Notes under the pieces: generated by a model
What the model was told of the DNA's origin: nothing
Database searches by the model: none
Seen by the model: the letters and a program-made list of their open reading frames with translations, nothing else
Shown: positions 1 to 11,440 of the stretch, piece after piece
Layout of the letters: every line of letters starts with the position of its first letter
Numbering within the stretch: the first letter of the stretch is position 1
NCBI GenBank assembly: GCA_001970855.1
Contig: LSSN01003533.1
Span: forward strand, 1-28,824
Source: Smittium culicis
Lineage: Eukaryota > Kickxellomycota > Harpellomycetes > Harpellales > Legeriomycetaceae
Length of the DNA: 28,824 nt
Direction: 5' to 3'
Program-made: the position numbers and the translations under genes

Positions 1-130
1 TATCCTCGTCATCTTTTCTTTCGCAAAGGTACTATGCCAGCATAAATATTTTCAATTAAAAGATTTCATATTAAAAATTATAATTAAATTATCCTCAATA
101 AAGATAATTGAACAAAACGCCGTAACTCAA

Positions 131-964
131 GATCAAACATGTCAGAATCAACTCAAACTGATTACTGAAATGTTTCAACAGCTTCTGAGAGAAAGAGAGC
201 GCGATTTTGAACCATAATATCAGCATTTAACAAAAAAGATATTGATAAACGACCTCCCAGTTTATCCTGAACTTGTCATAGTACTTCCATCGATTGAAGA
301 AGACTTCACCCGGACACCTCTTACCAAAGATGTCCGAAAAATCACTATAAATAATTGACCTCCACCCAAGACTATTTCGATGAACTAAAACCCACCGCGA
401 CTGAAAGTTAAAGCTTTTAGTGCGTTTAAGAAAGTATAAAATGTCCTTTAGGAAAATTATACAGCTGTTACTCAACTAAATCGACCAATATATTACTAAG
501 CACATCATATAATCCAAGAAAAATCAGGCATAGATACTTCTGAAAGCTCTGAAATAACGTTTTCTAGCGTAATCAGAGCTCTACTATCTGTTTTGGCCGC
601 TATTGTTACCCGCTTCATATTATGCAGCCTAAAATAGTGTATGTATCTTTCAGGGAAACCTATTCAGCTTGTAGAATCTGAAACCAAGCCTCTGATGCAC
701 ATTGAGGTGTTGGAAGCCCTCATTTCCAAGAATCATGTAGCGAAAAGACAGTTACTCGTGCCCATTTACAAGCATCAGAAGAGCACATCTCCAAAGTATC
801 CTTACAGCAGCAAAAATACTACAATTCCGAGAATCGCAGCTATAAAAATTATCCAAAGAAAACTGAAAGAGCCAAGTATTCCAGTCAAATTTTGGTGGAA
901 TAGGGTCACAGTAGATACCGAGACAATTCGCTCAATTGGGGGGAGACTAGCTATGTTCAAATAG
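131..964 (+). pseudogene. Gag-like ORF1 remnant of the retroelement
   Basis: The frame reads on through seven internal stops, the first TAA at 215-217, to the TAG at 962-964. It includes the readable segments LPVYPELVIVLPSIEEDF (starting near 254), GKPIQLVESETKPL (near 653) and EVLEALISK. I remember very similar blocks (YPEL..ALPSIEEDF, then GKP.QL.ES.TKPL) in a high-copy protein family of Smittium-type genomes, but this is recall and not a search. The longest stop-free piece (641-964, 107 residues, ATG) is only the tail of this frame, so it should not be annotated as a gene of its own. The uninterrupted phase between the upstream and downstream blocks shows that they belong to one former protein. 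Confidence 0.6.
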
Positions 965-2500
965 ATATGATAAAAACCAACGAACAGACTATGGGCTCAA
1001 AAAATAGTGTCACAGTGTTTTGAAATTCTCTTGACGAGCCTATCCCCAAATTTAATTCAAACTTCGTCTCTATAAAATAAATCTGAGTTTGGAAGCATGA
1101 AAAGTATAGTTAGAAAAAGTTCCCTCTCTTTTAGAAAAGAATTCAATCGAAGATATTTAACCGCATGTTTCTGGATTATACACTCACCTATTCACGATAA
1201 AAATGAAGGCTGAGTGGCTCGTACCGGTTTCTGACCTGATAAAGCTCAATTAATATGTAACAGAGCAGAATTTTAAGATGGAAAAATACCCACCATCTTC
1301 TGTATGATACATAGGAAAGATTTACTCGCTTTCTTGATTCTTCAGGGCGCCTTAATATATACTTTCATTTGAAATAAATTTTTCAAGTACCCTAAGTTTC
1401 ACAAGAAATTCGCAGTTTCCAGTCCTAATCTACCCATTGATACTGTTTCTGAGTCTGCTATTTTTAGACTAAATTCTCCGTTCAGTTTTTGAGAGATCAT
1501 ATAGCAGGTAACGTGAGTCTCTAACTATCTGGAAGACCTCTTGAACATGTAAGAATCCAAAGAAGTCTGTGATGATATTACATAAAAAGTATAATACAAG
1601 CTATATAATCTTAGATTCATGATCAATTACGAGATACCGTCTAAATCCAATTTCAGTCAATTTAAAATATTTTTGGGTCGATATTAATCCAGTATATGTC
1701 CATCAAAGCCCAATCTACCAAGATCTAGGATCTTTGAATCGAGGTTAGATAACTATTGAATGCTGAGTAGACGGAATCGAGATTTCTGGAGTGCTTTATA
1801 TAGAAATCACAGTAGATTTCTGAAGCTCTTCATCCTGAAAGTCATATGAAATCTAATGTTTTGGAGCACAAAAACTCAGATATATCGAAATTGAAATCAT
1901 ACACATTGGTAGTGATTCTATCTAAACCTACAATCCAAATCATATTTTTTTTGAACAGCCAACGTGTATGATATAACTGAATCTCTTTATTTCATATGAC
2001 CTCGGAACTAGATATTTCCACGAAATCCAGATATTCGTAATGGGAAATAATGTTAGGCACACACTCAATATTGAGATCATATTGGAAGCCACAAGCAAGA
2101 ATATACTTCGTCTAGAGGAGGTTTTGAAGTAGTGAAAAAATTTAACTTAATAGTGCGTTCGTTCGATCTGTGTTGTTATAATCTGATAATGAAAACAAAA
2201 TAGCTTACATCTATAAATTCAGCGAAAAAACCTCTCTAGAAACATTATTAATTGCAATAAAAATTTGTTCAACCTGTCTACATACCAAATCTCTCCCTCA
2301 AATAACATAGTTTTCTTTATTACTCAACTCAAAATTTTTTCCGAGCAAACTGACTGCATAAAAAAAAGGTCTCTGAGCCAAGAGGTATTCAATGTATTTG
2401 AATAAATAACGGCTCACAAGAAGTATATATTTTTGCTTCTCGTCTAAACAAAAAGCCGAAGAAATTCTAAAGAAGGCTTTTCGAAAAGAGGCGCTACAGC
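965..2500 (+). pseudogene. Reverse transcriptase / RNase H remnant
   Basis: This continues the frame of the gag-like part past its stop. The stretch KDLLAFLILQGALIYTFI (near 1316-1372) lies where RTs carry a K-D-x-x-x-x-x-D-L-x-D-A-F-x-H block, with both aspartates lost. YLED (1526-1537) lies where the catalytic Y/F-x-D-D is expected, about 60 codons later as usual. FWSTKTQIYRN (near 1870) and FASRLNKKPKKF (2432-2467) fit the RNase H and post-RNase H region of DIRS-like elements. All key catalytic residues are mutated and stops are frequent, so no protein can be made. The domain assignment rests on motif order and spacing rather than on any single motif. Confidence 0.58.
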
Positions 2501-2547
2501 AAAGTATATTAGATTTAAAAAAAAAAAGCTTAAAAAAACATACTCAT

Positions 2548-2697
2548 GTCTCTCTGTGGAATCTGAAATCACAGATTATACAGAAGCTCTCCAGATTGCG
2601 AGTCACGGTGACATTTGTGTCACAAATATGGAAATCAGCGACTTTTTTTCCAATTCTGATTTCTCTCTCAGTATTAATTCCTAATCTAGTACAATAA
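2548..2697 (+). pseudogene. Post-RNase H block of the retroelement, shifted frame
   Basis: Forty-nine codons without a stop, ending in TAA, include LWNLKSQIIQKLSRL and, further on, IWKSATFFPIL. In DIRS/Ngaro elements the corresponding place reads roughly PPxxLIxxVLxKI, then a WPxxxWFPxL motif. The phase differs from the upstream part, so at least one indel occurred in the A-rich run at about 2515-2540. The order (FASRLN, then this block about 35 codons later) matches the family, although the spacing is shortened. Confidence 0.5.
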
Positions 2698-2720
2698 AGG
2701 CTGTTTTAGTAGATACGAAA

Positions 2721-5700
2721 AGTGTGAATTTACTTATATCTGAAATAAATGATTGTCAATTGATCATTTGATCATTTGGATGATTGGTGGTTTTTCCTCA
2801 AAGAAAAATATCTCTGAAATCACTTTATTGACTGTATCCTTTCGCAAGATTTGTGTTTCATAAACTGGTCTATATATAGCTCTAAACAACAGCGCATTTA
2901 TACTTAGTAATAAAAAAATCAAACTGAACGAATATTAGTCTCAAATAATAAAATATCTCACAGAGATATATACTATTGATAATCCAAATTATTATCGATA
3001 AAAGCGTATGATTAATCATTAATGAAGCTTTGATAAAACCCTGAAGAGCTGTCATATTTTACAAACAATCTTGAATATTAACCAATTCAAATTTTTTACA
3101 GACCAAAAATAGACACACTTCCAGTGCAGAATTTTCTCAGAGAGTGAGGACCTTAATCAAGCTATAGCAAAAAACCAAATGAAAGCTAAGTTATTCCGAA
3201 TTTTATCTATGAAGAGGTTTTTAAAGAACGAGAGAGATCCATAGAATAGAATACACGAGAATCTTAGACAATTATAGGTAACTAAAATTAATCGCAGTAG
3301 TTCGCAAGGGAAAGCATAAAGATCAAAATGTTGAAAAAAAAATTCAGATAAACTCTCAAAAGGATCAAATAATATACATAGTGATTGGTTATCATGCTTG
3401 GTATGAAAATATATTCTCTTATCCTTGCCAACTACTACATAAAAATGAATTCAAATAGATTTAAGTATACTTTTTATATTATTTAACGAATAAAAAAAGC
3501 TCCTATCCTCTGATAGAATTAGCAGATACATCAACTGAATATCAGATCAAAACAGCCACAATTCAAATGCGCCCATGCATAAAGGTAGAGAAATTGGAGC
3601 CAAACTTAAGAATAACGCCTAAATATGATCAAATAAAATAGCTTTTCATAAATTCTGGCCTAACATAAGATCTATATACTTACTATAGACTCACAAGAAA
3701 TTCATCGAATAATTTTTCCAATATAATAAATTTAGATCAATTTAATATGTCTATTTTCTGAAGTATAATTTTATAATTAATAGAGCTCTCAAGAGAGATT
3801 ATTAATCTATATTATATAATGGGATGAGGCACTTCATTTCCCACCCACCCGAACACATGTACCTTTTATTAAAGATAATATTGATAACACAATTGTGTAC
3901 TTACCTGTTTAATCCATTATAAAATTTTTATAGTTCACTTAGTTCCCTATTTTTATCGACTTTTAATTTTCGGATTAGTTTTATCAGATTAGATTATTAC
4001 TCAAATTTATGTTCTTTCATCGTATATTATAAATTAATAATCACTATAAAGAGCTCGATTAATTATAAAATAAATATTACAGAATTATAAGACTATTTAT
4101 TTCAAAAAAAAAGCAGATCCAACTAAATATTTGCTCAAATTATGAATTTGGCAGATGAAAAATTTTATAACAAATCTGGAATTATGATAATTATAAAAAA
4201 TATTTTCAAAAAAAAAAAAAAAGGATCGAATTTAGCCCGAAATATAGTCATTTTTACGACGCACAAGATCTTCGGACTAATTAAGAATTAATTCTAATCC
4301 TAACCAAGGTAGATAAAAAACGAAGTTTTGCAAAATTTATTCAAGGATATTGAAACTAGTGTATTTCTTACCACTATCTAATAATTTCAAAAAAAAAATT
4401 TTTTTTTGACGAGAAAAATATTATATTACCCATTAAAATAGAGTAAAATAATGAGTAAAGTAACATAAATTCATTTAATTTTATATTATTATGTAAAATT
4501 TATTGTTTCTACAGATATCATACCGGATCCATATAGTGTAAAATTTGAGATTCATAAATACAATGTCGTGATTTTATAATATATAAATTGCATGAAGTAG
4601 CTGTTAGGAACTAAAAATTACTGATTAAGATCTTTTACCAGTAAGAAAAAAATAAAAAAATTTATTATAAAAAATAAATTTAAATTCAAGCTAAAAATAA
4701 AATTATGGTATTTAAATATGGATTTTTTTATAGCGAAATTCGCTATCACAAAGAGTATGAAGATTATAACTTATCCAAATATTTAAAGAATACAACAAAC
4801 ATTAATAAAATTTTATTTTTACAATATAAATCATCTAATATACAAACAATATATTAATATTTTATTAAGAAATAAAACAAAATTTTTATCAAATCTTTTC
4901 TAAATTTCCAACTGTTTTTATTTGAAGAATTATACTAAAAAAAATCAAAAATAAAATAAACTATGAGAAAAATGCTTTGAATGCAGTCTGTTAAATACAG
5001 TACAGTACAAATAAATGGTTGAAAATCATTAAAAAATTTTTTAAACTCCGTCGTTAAATTTGATAATCATTATAAATAGTAAAAATTAATTTTTACTAGC
5101 ACTATTAAAAGATGATAACTCTTTGTTTTAACCTATTTCCCATTTTTTTAACTCATTTTTTTAACTCATGATATTAAATAATAAAGTAAATAAATTGTAG
5201 AAAAAAAATTAAAAATAGCAACAAAAAATGAACCTCTATTACAATAAAAAAATTCAAAAAAAATTATGAACCAGTTTTATTTATTATAGAAAAAAAGAAA
5301 TCAGAAAATTATGAATTAGCAAAAAAAAAAATCTGGAAGTAACTGTGAAGCAGTAGAGAAATTAAAAGGCTTCAAAAGATCCCATAATTTTACGAAAGAA
5401 GGTATCATTATATCTAGAAATCACCCTAAATATGTAATTATATATTTAATCAAATTTATTGAATATAGAAGAATAAAAAAGCTTAAAGAGCTCTGTAATA
5501 ATAATTAAAATTCATATTTAATCATTAATGATTAAATATTACATAATGACCCTCATAGAATAAGTAAAATATCATTAAAACTGAAATAAATTAGGTCAAA
5601 TAAAAAAAAAAACTTATCGTATAGATTATATACTGAAATAAATAAAGCTAGCTATTATGAGTGATCAAAGCCATTCAAAAGTAAATTTAAGCCGTAAAAT

Positions 5701-8300
5701 ACTATATAGAATAGAATTATCTGTTTTTATATAAATTTAAACATATAAAAATGAATATTTATGGTAAAATGCATGATAATGAATCAGCTTCATGTCCAAT
5801 AGTATGCAGATTATAATTTAAATCCCATTACACTCACGTTAGATCTCAAAAGCTAGTTTTAACTTTTATCCTGTTTAATTTGGTCTAAATTTCTACAATT
5901 ACAAAATATAGCTTTATATACATTTAATAATTCTATTTGGAGTTAATTATATTCTTTATTCTTACACTTATTATTAATTTATAAACAAATAATTTCTTAT
6001 CCACACCCTTTTAATTATAGAAAATTATATATTTAATAATAAATTTCACCTTAAAAAATACGAAAAAAATTGAATTAATAGTTTATCAAGCTATATAATA
6101 ATTTAAAATTTAAAAAATAGAGAATTTTATAAATTATGAATATTTTAACAAAAAGATAATATTTTTTATTTAATACTTTCATATTGACCCATATTTAATG
6201 GTTTTTATTTATTTTTAAATCAATACAGAGAATATTATTAATTAAATTACAGGTATAAAAACCTATTTTATCTAAATTAAATTAGTAAAATATTATTAAT
6301 CTATAATAAAAGTTACGCATTACTTCAAAGAATCAATTAAAATTTGCTCGTATTTACTAAAAATAGTACTTCATTATGTATTCTGTAAAAAGAAGATAAA
6401 AATATGCATTAAATTTTAGTATATTAAAAAGTGTATAATCAAATTTTATCATTGTAAAAATATATTTATAACTAAATAATATAAGTGATAGCATCATAAA
6501 TACGTGAATTAGATATAATAATAGACCATTATTCGAAATGAATTAAGAATTAGATTTATATATAAAATAAATAATATTTTCAAATATATTTAGTAAGATC
6601 ATATCTTATATCATGTAAAAAAAAACAGATCATAAATATGATAGGGATTCACTCAGCTATTATAAATATAAAAAAACAGAATTTAAATGTTTTTTATATA
6701 TTATTTTAATAAGATAACTTGGAAATCGTAAAATAAAAAATAAAAAAGTTAATAAAAAATATAAATAAATTTTTTTTATATTTATAAATCAACAACAGTT
6801 ATTGGTTTCTTTATTCTAAATGGTTAATAATAATATTATGTGTTTTATTCGAAAATTATCATTAATTATCATTTATTATTCATAATATCAAGGTAATTAA
6901 TCTTAGAATAATAATTTAGTTAAAGTGAATAGAAACTATTGCAATAAGATACATTATTATTAGGGTATTGAAAATTTTAATAATATAGAATAATAAAATG
7001 TTGAAATTTTATATTTTGAGAGTATTTATAATAAAAAAAAATCAATATGTAGATATAGCAATTATGATGAGTTAATACTCATCAATTATATTATCTATTC
7101 TTGGAAAAAATAAAAGATATACCTTTAAATATCCCAAAAATTTAAATATATTTAAAGTATCTATTTATATCTATTAAAATTCAAAATTTTTACATCAAGT
7201 CGTGATTATAACGTTATTCATATATTGAAATATGAATATGAATAGATAAAAATTTTAAGATAAACTAAACTCAAATAAATTTTCTTGATATAAATTACTA
7301 AGAAAGGTTGAATACGAATTTTATTTTTATCTTTTTTGTCCTTGATAATTAAATTTAGGTGGAACTTGTATTTAATTTTATAATTTTTTAATTTATGTCT
7401 CATTATATTCTTAGTTTCTTAATTAATAAAATTTTCACATACTATTAATAGCTGTAAATTTCAATTATAATTTAATGTATGAAGCTTTTATATGAATTTA
7501 ATAAATCATAAAGTTAAAAATATTTTAAAAAATAAAGTTCTTAATTGAAGAAAAGAAGCAAACTTCATTACACACTAAGTAATGTCATTTCATATAATGA
7601 GTTTCTAAAATCAAGACATAATTCAAAAAAATGTAAAACATTACTCATCCAGTAAAAATATTTTATATCGAATCTAATTAAAATATTGGTAGATTATATC
7701 ATAAATGTAAAAGATATGCATTTGAATATAAAATAATAATAATCAAATTCAACTTAATAAAATCAATAGATGTATAATTATAATTTAATAGTATTCAAAG
7801 CGGATGAAGCTGTGTTAGCAAGAGATGAAAATTAATAAATATAAATAGATTTTTTATAAAACATTAAAAAATATTATATCTAAAGCCAAGAAAATAATAA
7901 TTCAAAAAAAATTAAATTAAATAATAAAATAAAAGCATATGGAATATGAAAAATAATTTTCTGAATATATACAAGAACTTTATTTATTATATTAAAATTT
8001 TTTGGATGTGTGCAAAATATAATAACTCAAATAAGGGTGACTTCCAAAGATATTTAGATAAATTCCAATAATGCTTCAATTAATAAAAAGAATGAAATGC
8101 ACACAATAAAATACTAAAATACCATAAAGTTAAACTTAAAATAACGAAATAATTAGATACAATATTAAACACACAATATAGAATTTGAAACTATCAAACG
8201 TCAAAAAAAAAGTTATTGGATCAGCCCAAAAAAATTAACATAACAGTTGAAACAAACTTTAAATTTTTTCCGCCATTAAATACATAACTAAAATTTGCAT
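2721..8300. other. AT-rich intergenic desert, no gene recognised
   Basis: About 5.6 kb with very low GC and many A/T homopolymers, including A15 near 4208-4222 and an A9/T7 junction near 4390-4407. The base composition falls visibly after about 3900. The few open frames here, such as a 61-codon one on the minus strand at 7218-7403, are made of Lys, Ile, Tyr and Asn and look like chance products of composition. I see no tRNA, no splice-supported exons and no clear tandem array. Parts of 2700-3900 may be further retroelement debris, because their composition resembles the relic upstream, but no motif could be read. Confidence 0.6.
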
Positions 8301-8852
8301 CAATATCAAAAATATTGAAATGCTAATGGTCAACATTAAAAATCAAAAAAGTAAAAATTAGCTTGGTTGAAAAAATCTGTCATTTCGCCAAGATAAACAG
8401 ATAAATATTGCTAATATAATCAATATAAAGCTGATCAGATTTAATACATAAATCAGAAATTCAAATCCTTATACAAACAAAAATAAATGACAAAGTAAAA
8501 ATTTAGAAAGTATAGATAAAATCTAATTTTTCGATTAATGGAAAAGTATATTAATTCGTATTTCAGCGAATAACCTAAACGAAAATTTAATCAGAAACAA
8601 AGCAAAAATGTTATAATTCAATAAAAACTCCATTTTGTTACACAGCGAAATACATTGAAGCGATAATCTAGGCAATGAATATCGAGCGAGAAAAAAAAAT
8701 CGTTTGTGTAGATAGAAAAACACGTATTTATGCATCGACTTCAGAATTTATAAAAAAATTGAACAACCAGCCAAAAGCCCCACCCCCCATTCCACCCTCG
8801 CTCCCAGTAAACTCATACAGATATTGGATGCTGCAGAGATGCAGAATATCTC

Positions 8853-9710
8853 TCACTCAAACAGCGAATTTATAAATCTGTATCCGCTCCCAAAAACCCG
8901 AACTTCGTCTTCATACGAAGCGTCTTTTCGATTTATAAAACTCGCAAATTCCAGAACCTGCCTCGATTTTATAGCATACTCTCGCTCCAGCGCTCTAAAC
9001 TTATTTTCTATCTCGCACTTTTTGCAAGACCCAGGGTTTTCTAATTAAACATCATATCAAACGATTACTATAAATCTTCAAATACCTAATAAAAAAATAG
9101 AACATTATATTGTGCAAAAATTCTTACCCAACACGTCAGCCGAGTTGATAAAATGGAGACATATAGGATCAGTGTCTATGGTCAAATCAATTGAGAAACT
9201 CCCAGAAACGCATTCGCAGCCAGAATACACATTGTTTATCAATTGGATCTCAGGAATGTGATTTTTGCCACCCAAATTTAATCCCTCTACATTATGAATC
9301 CACAAAGTTTCTGAGCTGTCCTCGTCGCTTGCCTCGACAGTAGAAGTGGCTCTATCAGCTATAAACGCGCCCGAGGACAGAGTTCCGATTGATTCGCTCG
9401 TGCTCTCACAAACGCTACCCGTTTTATAGCCCAAAAAATCTCGATGGACATCCGTCTCAACATACTCTTTTTGGTAGAAAAATGGAATACTTTCGGTCCT
9501 TAAGCTGGGTGTATGCTGAAAAGTATCGCCACATGCTCTGAATTTCATGGAAAACATAGACAGTTTTTCTATAATATAACCAAACGTAACCTTCTTGCTA
9601 CGGGCTTTAGGAATCCTAATCCCGAGGCCTGTGCCATCGCTGCTATTGCTGCCAGTGCGCTTTTTGAAGCTCTTGAAAAAGTCCATAAATGTGTATATTT
9701 TTAGAAACAT
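8853..9710 (-). CDS. Two-exon gene of unknown family, left-arm copy
   Basis: I do not recognise the product (predicted 256 residues). Exon 1 runs from ATG at 9710 down to 9128. The intron at 9127-9041 (87 bases) begins GTAAGA and ends TTAATTAG. Exon 2 runs from 9040 to the TGA at 8853-8855. Without splicing the frame stops after 201 codons. Splicing instead joins phase 1 exactly to a GC-richer open segment, giving a glutamate at the junction, then NPGSCKKCEIENKFRALERE. The N-terminus is basic (MDFFKSFKKR from a second in-frame Met at codon 9). The middle is Ser/Thr/Glu-rich and acidic (SDEDSS-like). The C-terminus has a CxxC pair followed by a charged, helix-prone stretch that may form a coiled coil. 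There is no signal peptide or membrane segment. A TATA-like box lies about 280 bases upstream. It differs from the right copy at about eight residues. A cytoskeletal or nuclear scaffold role is possible but not supported. Confidence 0.68.
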
Positions 9711-9987
9711 AATAAATAATATCTATAAAATACCGAAATGGGAATAAATAGGGGCTTGTTTAAAATGCGTATAACAACAAATCAAAGTCCAATTATAATA
9801 TCACAAATAATGTTAGTATATAAGTATATCAGATATTTTAGCGCTGTGAAAACTTGAAGGAAGGATTATGAGCGACTCTTTTATAAAATTTATGATGTAT
9901 AATTACAAAATACTCCAAAAGATATAGATATTCAATTTCTTGGTTGAAGAATAAAACTGTGAAAGCCACATCTGTGATAAGCCATCC

Positions 9988-9995
9988 TTTTTATA
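9988..9995 (-). promoter_or_regulatory. TATA-like box upstream of left arm gene
   Basis: On the minus strand this reads TATAAAAA, about 280 bases before the ATG at 9710. The same element (TATAAAAG) is present at the same place in the right arm. The leader between box and ATG is conserved between arms. A start codon lies about 10 bases after the box and opens a 17-codon frame, but it is probably too close to the box to lie within the transcript. Confidence 0.35.
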
Positions 9996-10380
9996 TCTAA
10001 TGGAAAACGCGATTACTCACTTTCTAATCTCTCTTGAAATTTCATACACACGCGCATATTATTTCTTAGCTTTATCATTATCCTGAACGCATATTTGAGA
10101 TCGTGGCCACGGGTTGGCTAGATTCGCAAAACTATCATTCCTGAATACGGCTGAATTCTTTAATGGATAAAATAAATCAAAACTTGGGTTTTGTTGGCTA
10201 TATCTGAGTCGAAAGCATTTTTTTATTTAATTCTGCTTAAGTATGTGCGTGGGGGTGGATAAATTCAATGGTGTGTAATTCTGTGCCGCTATAGCACTTT
10301 TTTACTCGAAAAGAGATATACTTTATATTTAATTCATTGCCATTCTTTAAAGTCAAATATATTAATTTTAATTGAAATTA

Positions 10381-10398
10381 CAATTGCAATTGCAATTG
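10381..10398. repeat. Perfect 18-base palindrome of CAATTG/GCAATT units
   Basis: The sequence is its own reverse complement (three overlapping CAATTG cores). The corresponding site of the right arm (about 25619-25642) keeps the units but has lost perfect symmetry through C-to-T type changes. It lies in the non-coding upstream half of the arm. It could be a protein-binding site or simply a slipped microsatellite. Confidence 0.4.
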
Positions 10399-10533
10399 TG
10401 ATTTAATACAGCCTATATTCTATTTCCCCCAATAAGGTGGAGTCTCTTAGGTCTATTTTACATACCGATTTACTAATATTTTTTAATTTTATTATATTAT
10501 ATTATACTTTTATTTTTATACCACTTTACTATT

Positions 10534-10632
10534 TTATGTTATTATGTATATATCCCAATTGTTTTTAAATCCAGCATTTATCCAAAGCAGAATACTTATC
10601 AAGATTATTAGCTTAGATTGATTTCTCCGCAT
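10534..10632 (-). other. Conserved 32-codon hydrophobic small ORF, left arm
   Basis: ATG at 10632, stop at 10534. The peptide begins MRRNQSKLIILISILL and resembles a signal peptide or single membrane segment: a basic N-terminus followed by about 12 hydrophobic residues, then a short polar tail. The same frame is kept in the right arm with one conservative change (S to F). A longer frame beginning at 10716 is not shared, because the right arm has a one-base indel there, so only this shorter start is supported. It may be a first exon, a micropeptide or chance. Confidence 0.22.
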
Positions 10633-10989
10633 TTTAGAAGCATTTTTTAATTGTGATTTCTCTGGGTTACTATTATTCAGTAATTGTATCTTTTTATATA
10701 AATTCCGTTGTTTCATTGGAATATAGTTGTTTTATTACCATTGCACTATTCTTATAGCTTCAATGAAATTTTGCTGGCAGATACACTGCTATTCTGGTAT
10801 ATAGAAATGTATGCAGTAGACGTGATCTCTTTATAGTTGCGTTTTATCCAAAATACGCACTAGTCTTCCTGTTTAAACATTATTTGAATCTAGAGTAGAA
10901 ATACCTATGGTAGAATTGGAGATGGATTAGTGCATCTTTATGGCCTATTATTATGACCCAATCGGCTTACTGATGATATTAGGTTGCTA

Positions 10990-11105
10990 GTCTAATCGAT
11001 ATTTACAAAATTTATTTAGATATATTTTCTGATTAACATTTACAAATTTTGTAATCAGTCTTATTTTCTGATTAGCATATAAAAAATTTATATACTGTCT
11101 TATTT
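10990..11105. repeat. Short 39-bp tandem repeat inside left arm
   Basis: The segment ATTTTCTGATTA recurs at 11024 and 11063 (39 bp apart), each time followed by a short A/T palindrome and then TCAGTC or CTGTC. A more degenerate third unit seems to lie just before. The array is present in reverse orientation in the right arm at about 24910-25025. It is non-coding. Confidence 0.5.
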
Positions 11106-11440
11106 TTACTATAATGGAGTGTCGGTGCGCCAATAAATCGCAATACTTTTATTCATAGTATTAAGCGGGAAAAAATCGAGTATTTGTTGCCTTGAGATTC
11201 CGTTTAAATTTTGAATGCTATTTTAAAGGAATTAGAAGGTCAATTTTGTCAATATTTTTAATGATAAAAAGCGCTTATTGTTAAACATAAAAGTATAAAA
11301 TTGATTGCATTTAATTTTTTATTTAAATACAAGGATAATATTTAAGAAATTGTATTTTTTAATGGTCACATGTGCGTGTTGAGATGTTTTCAGTAACTAT
11401 AATCATATATTGGATTTTACATATCTTAAGGACTTTTTTT

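Larger units (their letters stand above)
100..2720 (+). mobile_element. Decayed DIRS-like retrotransposon remnant (gag-like, RT, RNase H, linker)
   Basis: This is a non-functional relic of a retroelement. One plus-strand frame (codons in phase with position 248) can be followed from about 131 to about 2500, interrupted by many stops but with no net frameshift. The phase then changes in the A-rich stretch before 2548. Landmarks in order are a gag-like acidic segment (247-400), a degenerate RT core (about 1310-1375), a YLED box in place of YxDD (1526-1537), the FASRLNKKPKKF block (2432-2467) and an LWNL...FFPIL block (2554-2670). The last two resemble the blocks that follow RNase H in DIRS/Ngaro elements, usually DLFASRxN and a WPxxxWFPxL motif. 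No tyrosine recombinase could be read after 2700 and no terminal repeats were found, so the ends are approximate. A Ty3-like element is the main alternative. Confidence 0.62.
8301..11440. repeat. Left arm of a ~3.1 kb inverted repeat
   Basis: The reverse complement of this stretch matches 24575-27715. Across the gene the two coordinates add up to 36015 without an indel; at the inner end they add up to about 36019, so only a few bases of net length difference accumulated. Identity is near 98% over the arm gene and lower toward both ends. The outer edge falls near 8301, where the match loses clarity, though an A tract at 8203-8211 lies opposite the T17 tract of the other side and hints at a more diverged extension. 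No terminal inverted repeats or target-site duplications were seen, so a transposon origin is not demonstrated and a segmental inverted duplication is the simpler reading. Confidence 0.93.

Noticed and set aside
227..475. 82-codon minus-strand frame
   Set aside because: It is antisense to the gag-like relic and shows no motif.
641..964. Independent 107-residue gene
   Set aside because: It is the stop-free tail of a longer degenerate retroelement frame that is in phase with the blocks upstream.
7218..7403. 61-codon minus-strand frame in the AT-rich desert
   Set aside because: It is made almost entirely of Lys, Ile, Tyr and Asn from A/T sequence, with no flanking splice or promoter support.
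8535..8735. 66-codon minus-strand frame after the left arm gene
   Set aside because: The matching right-arm frame diverges because of a one-base difference in a T/A run, so the reading is not conserved.
8675..9048. Plus-strand frames of 66 and 74 codons in the left arm (and the minus-strand mirror at 26967-27191)
   Set aside because: They overlap exon 2 of the arm gene in antisense. The opposite strand gives a splice-compatible continuation of a 201-codon frame, and the 66-codon frame is broken by an indel in the other arm.
8301..11440. Repeat arm as a DNA transposon or MITE
   Set aside because: No terminal inverted repeats, target-site duplication or transposase motif seen. Only a paired inverted duplication is supported.
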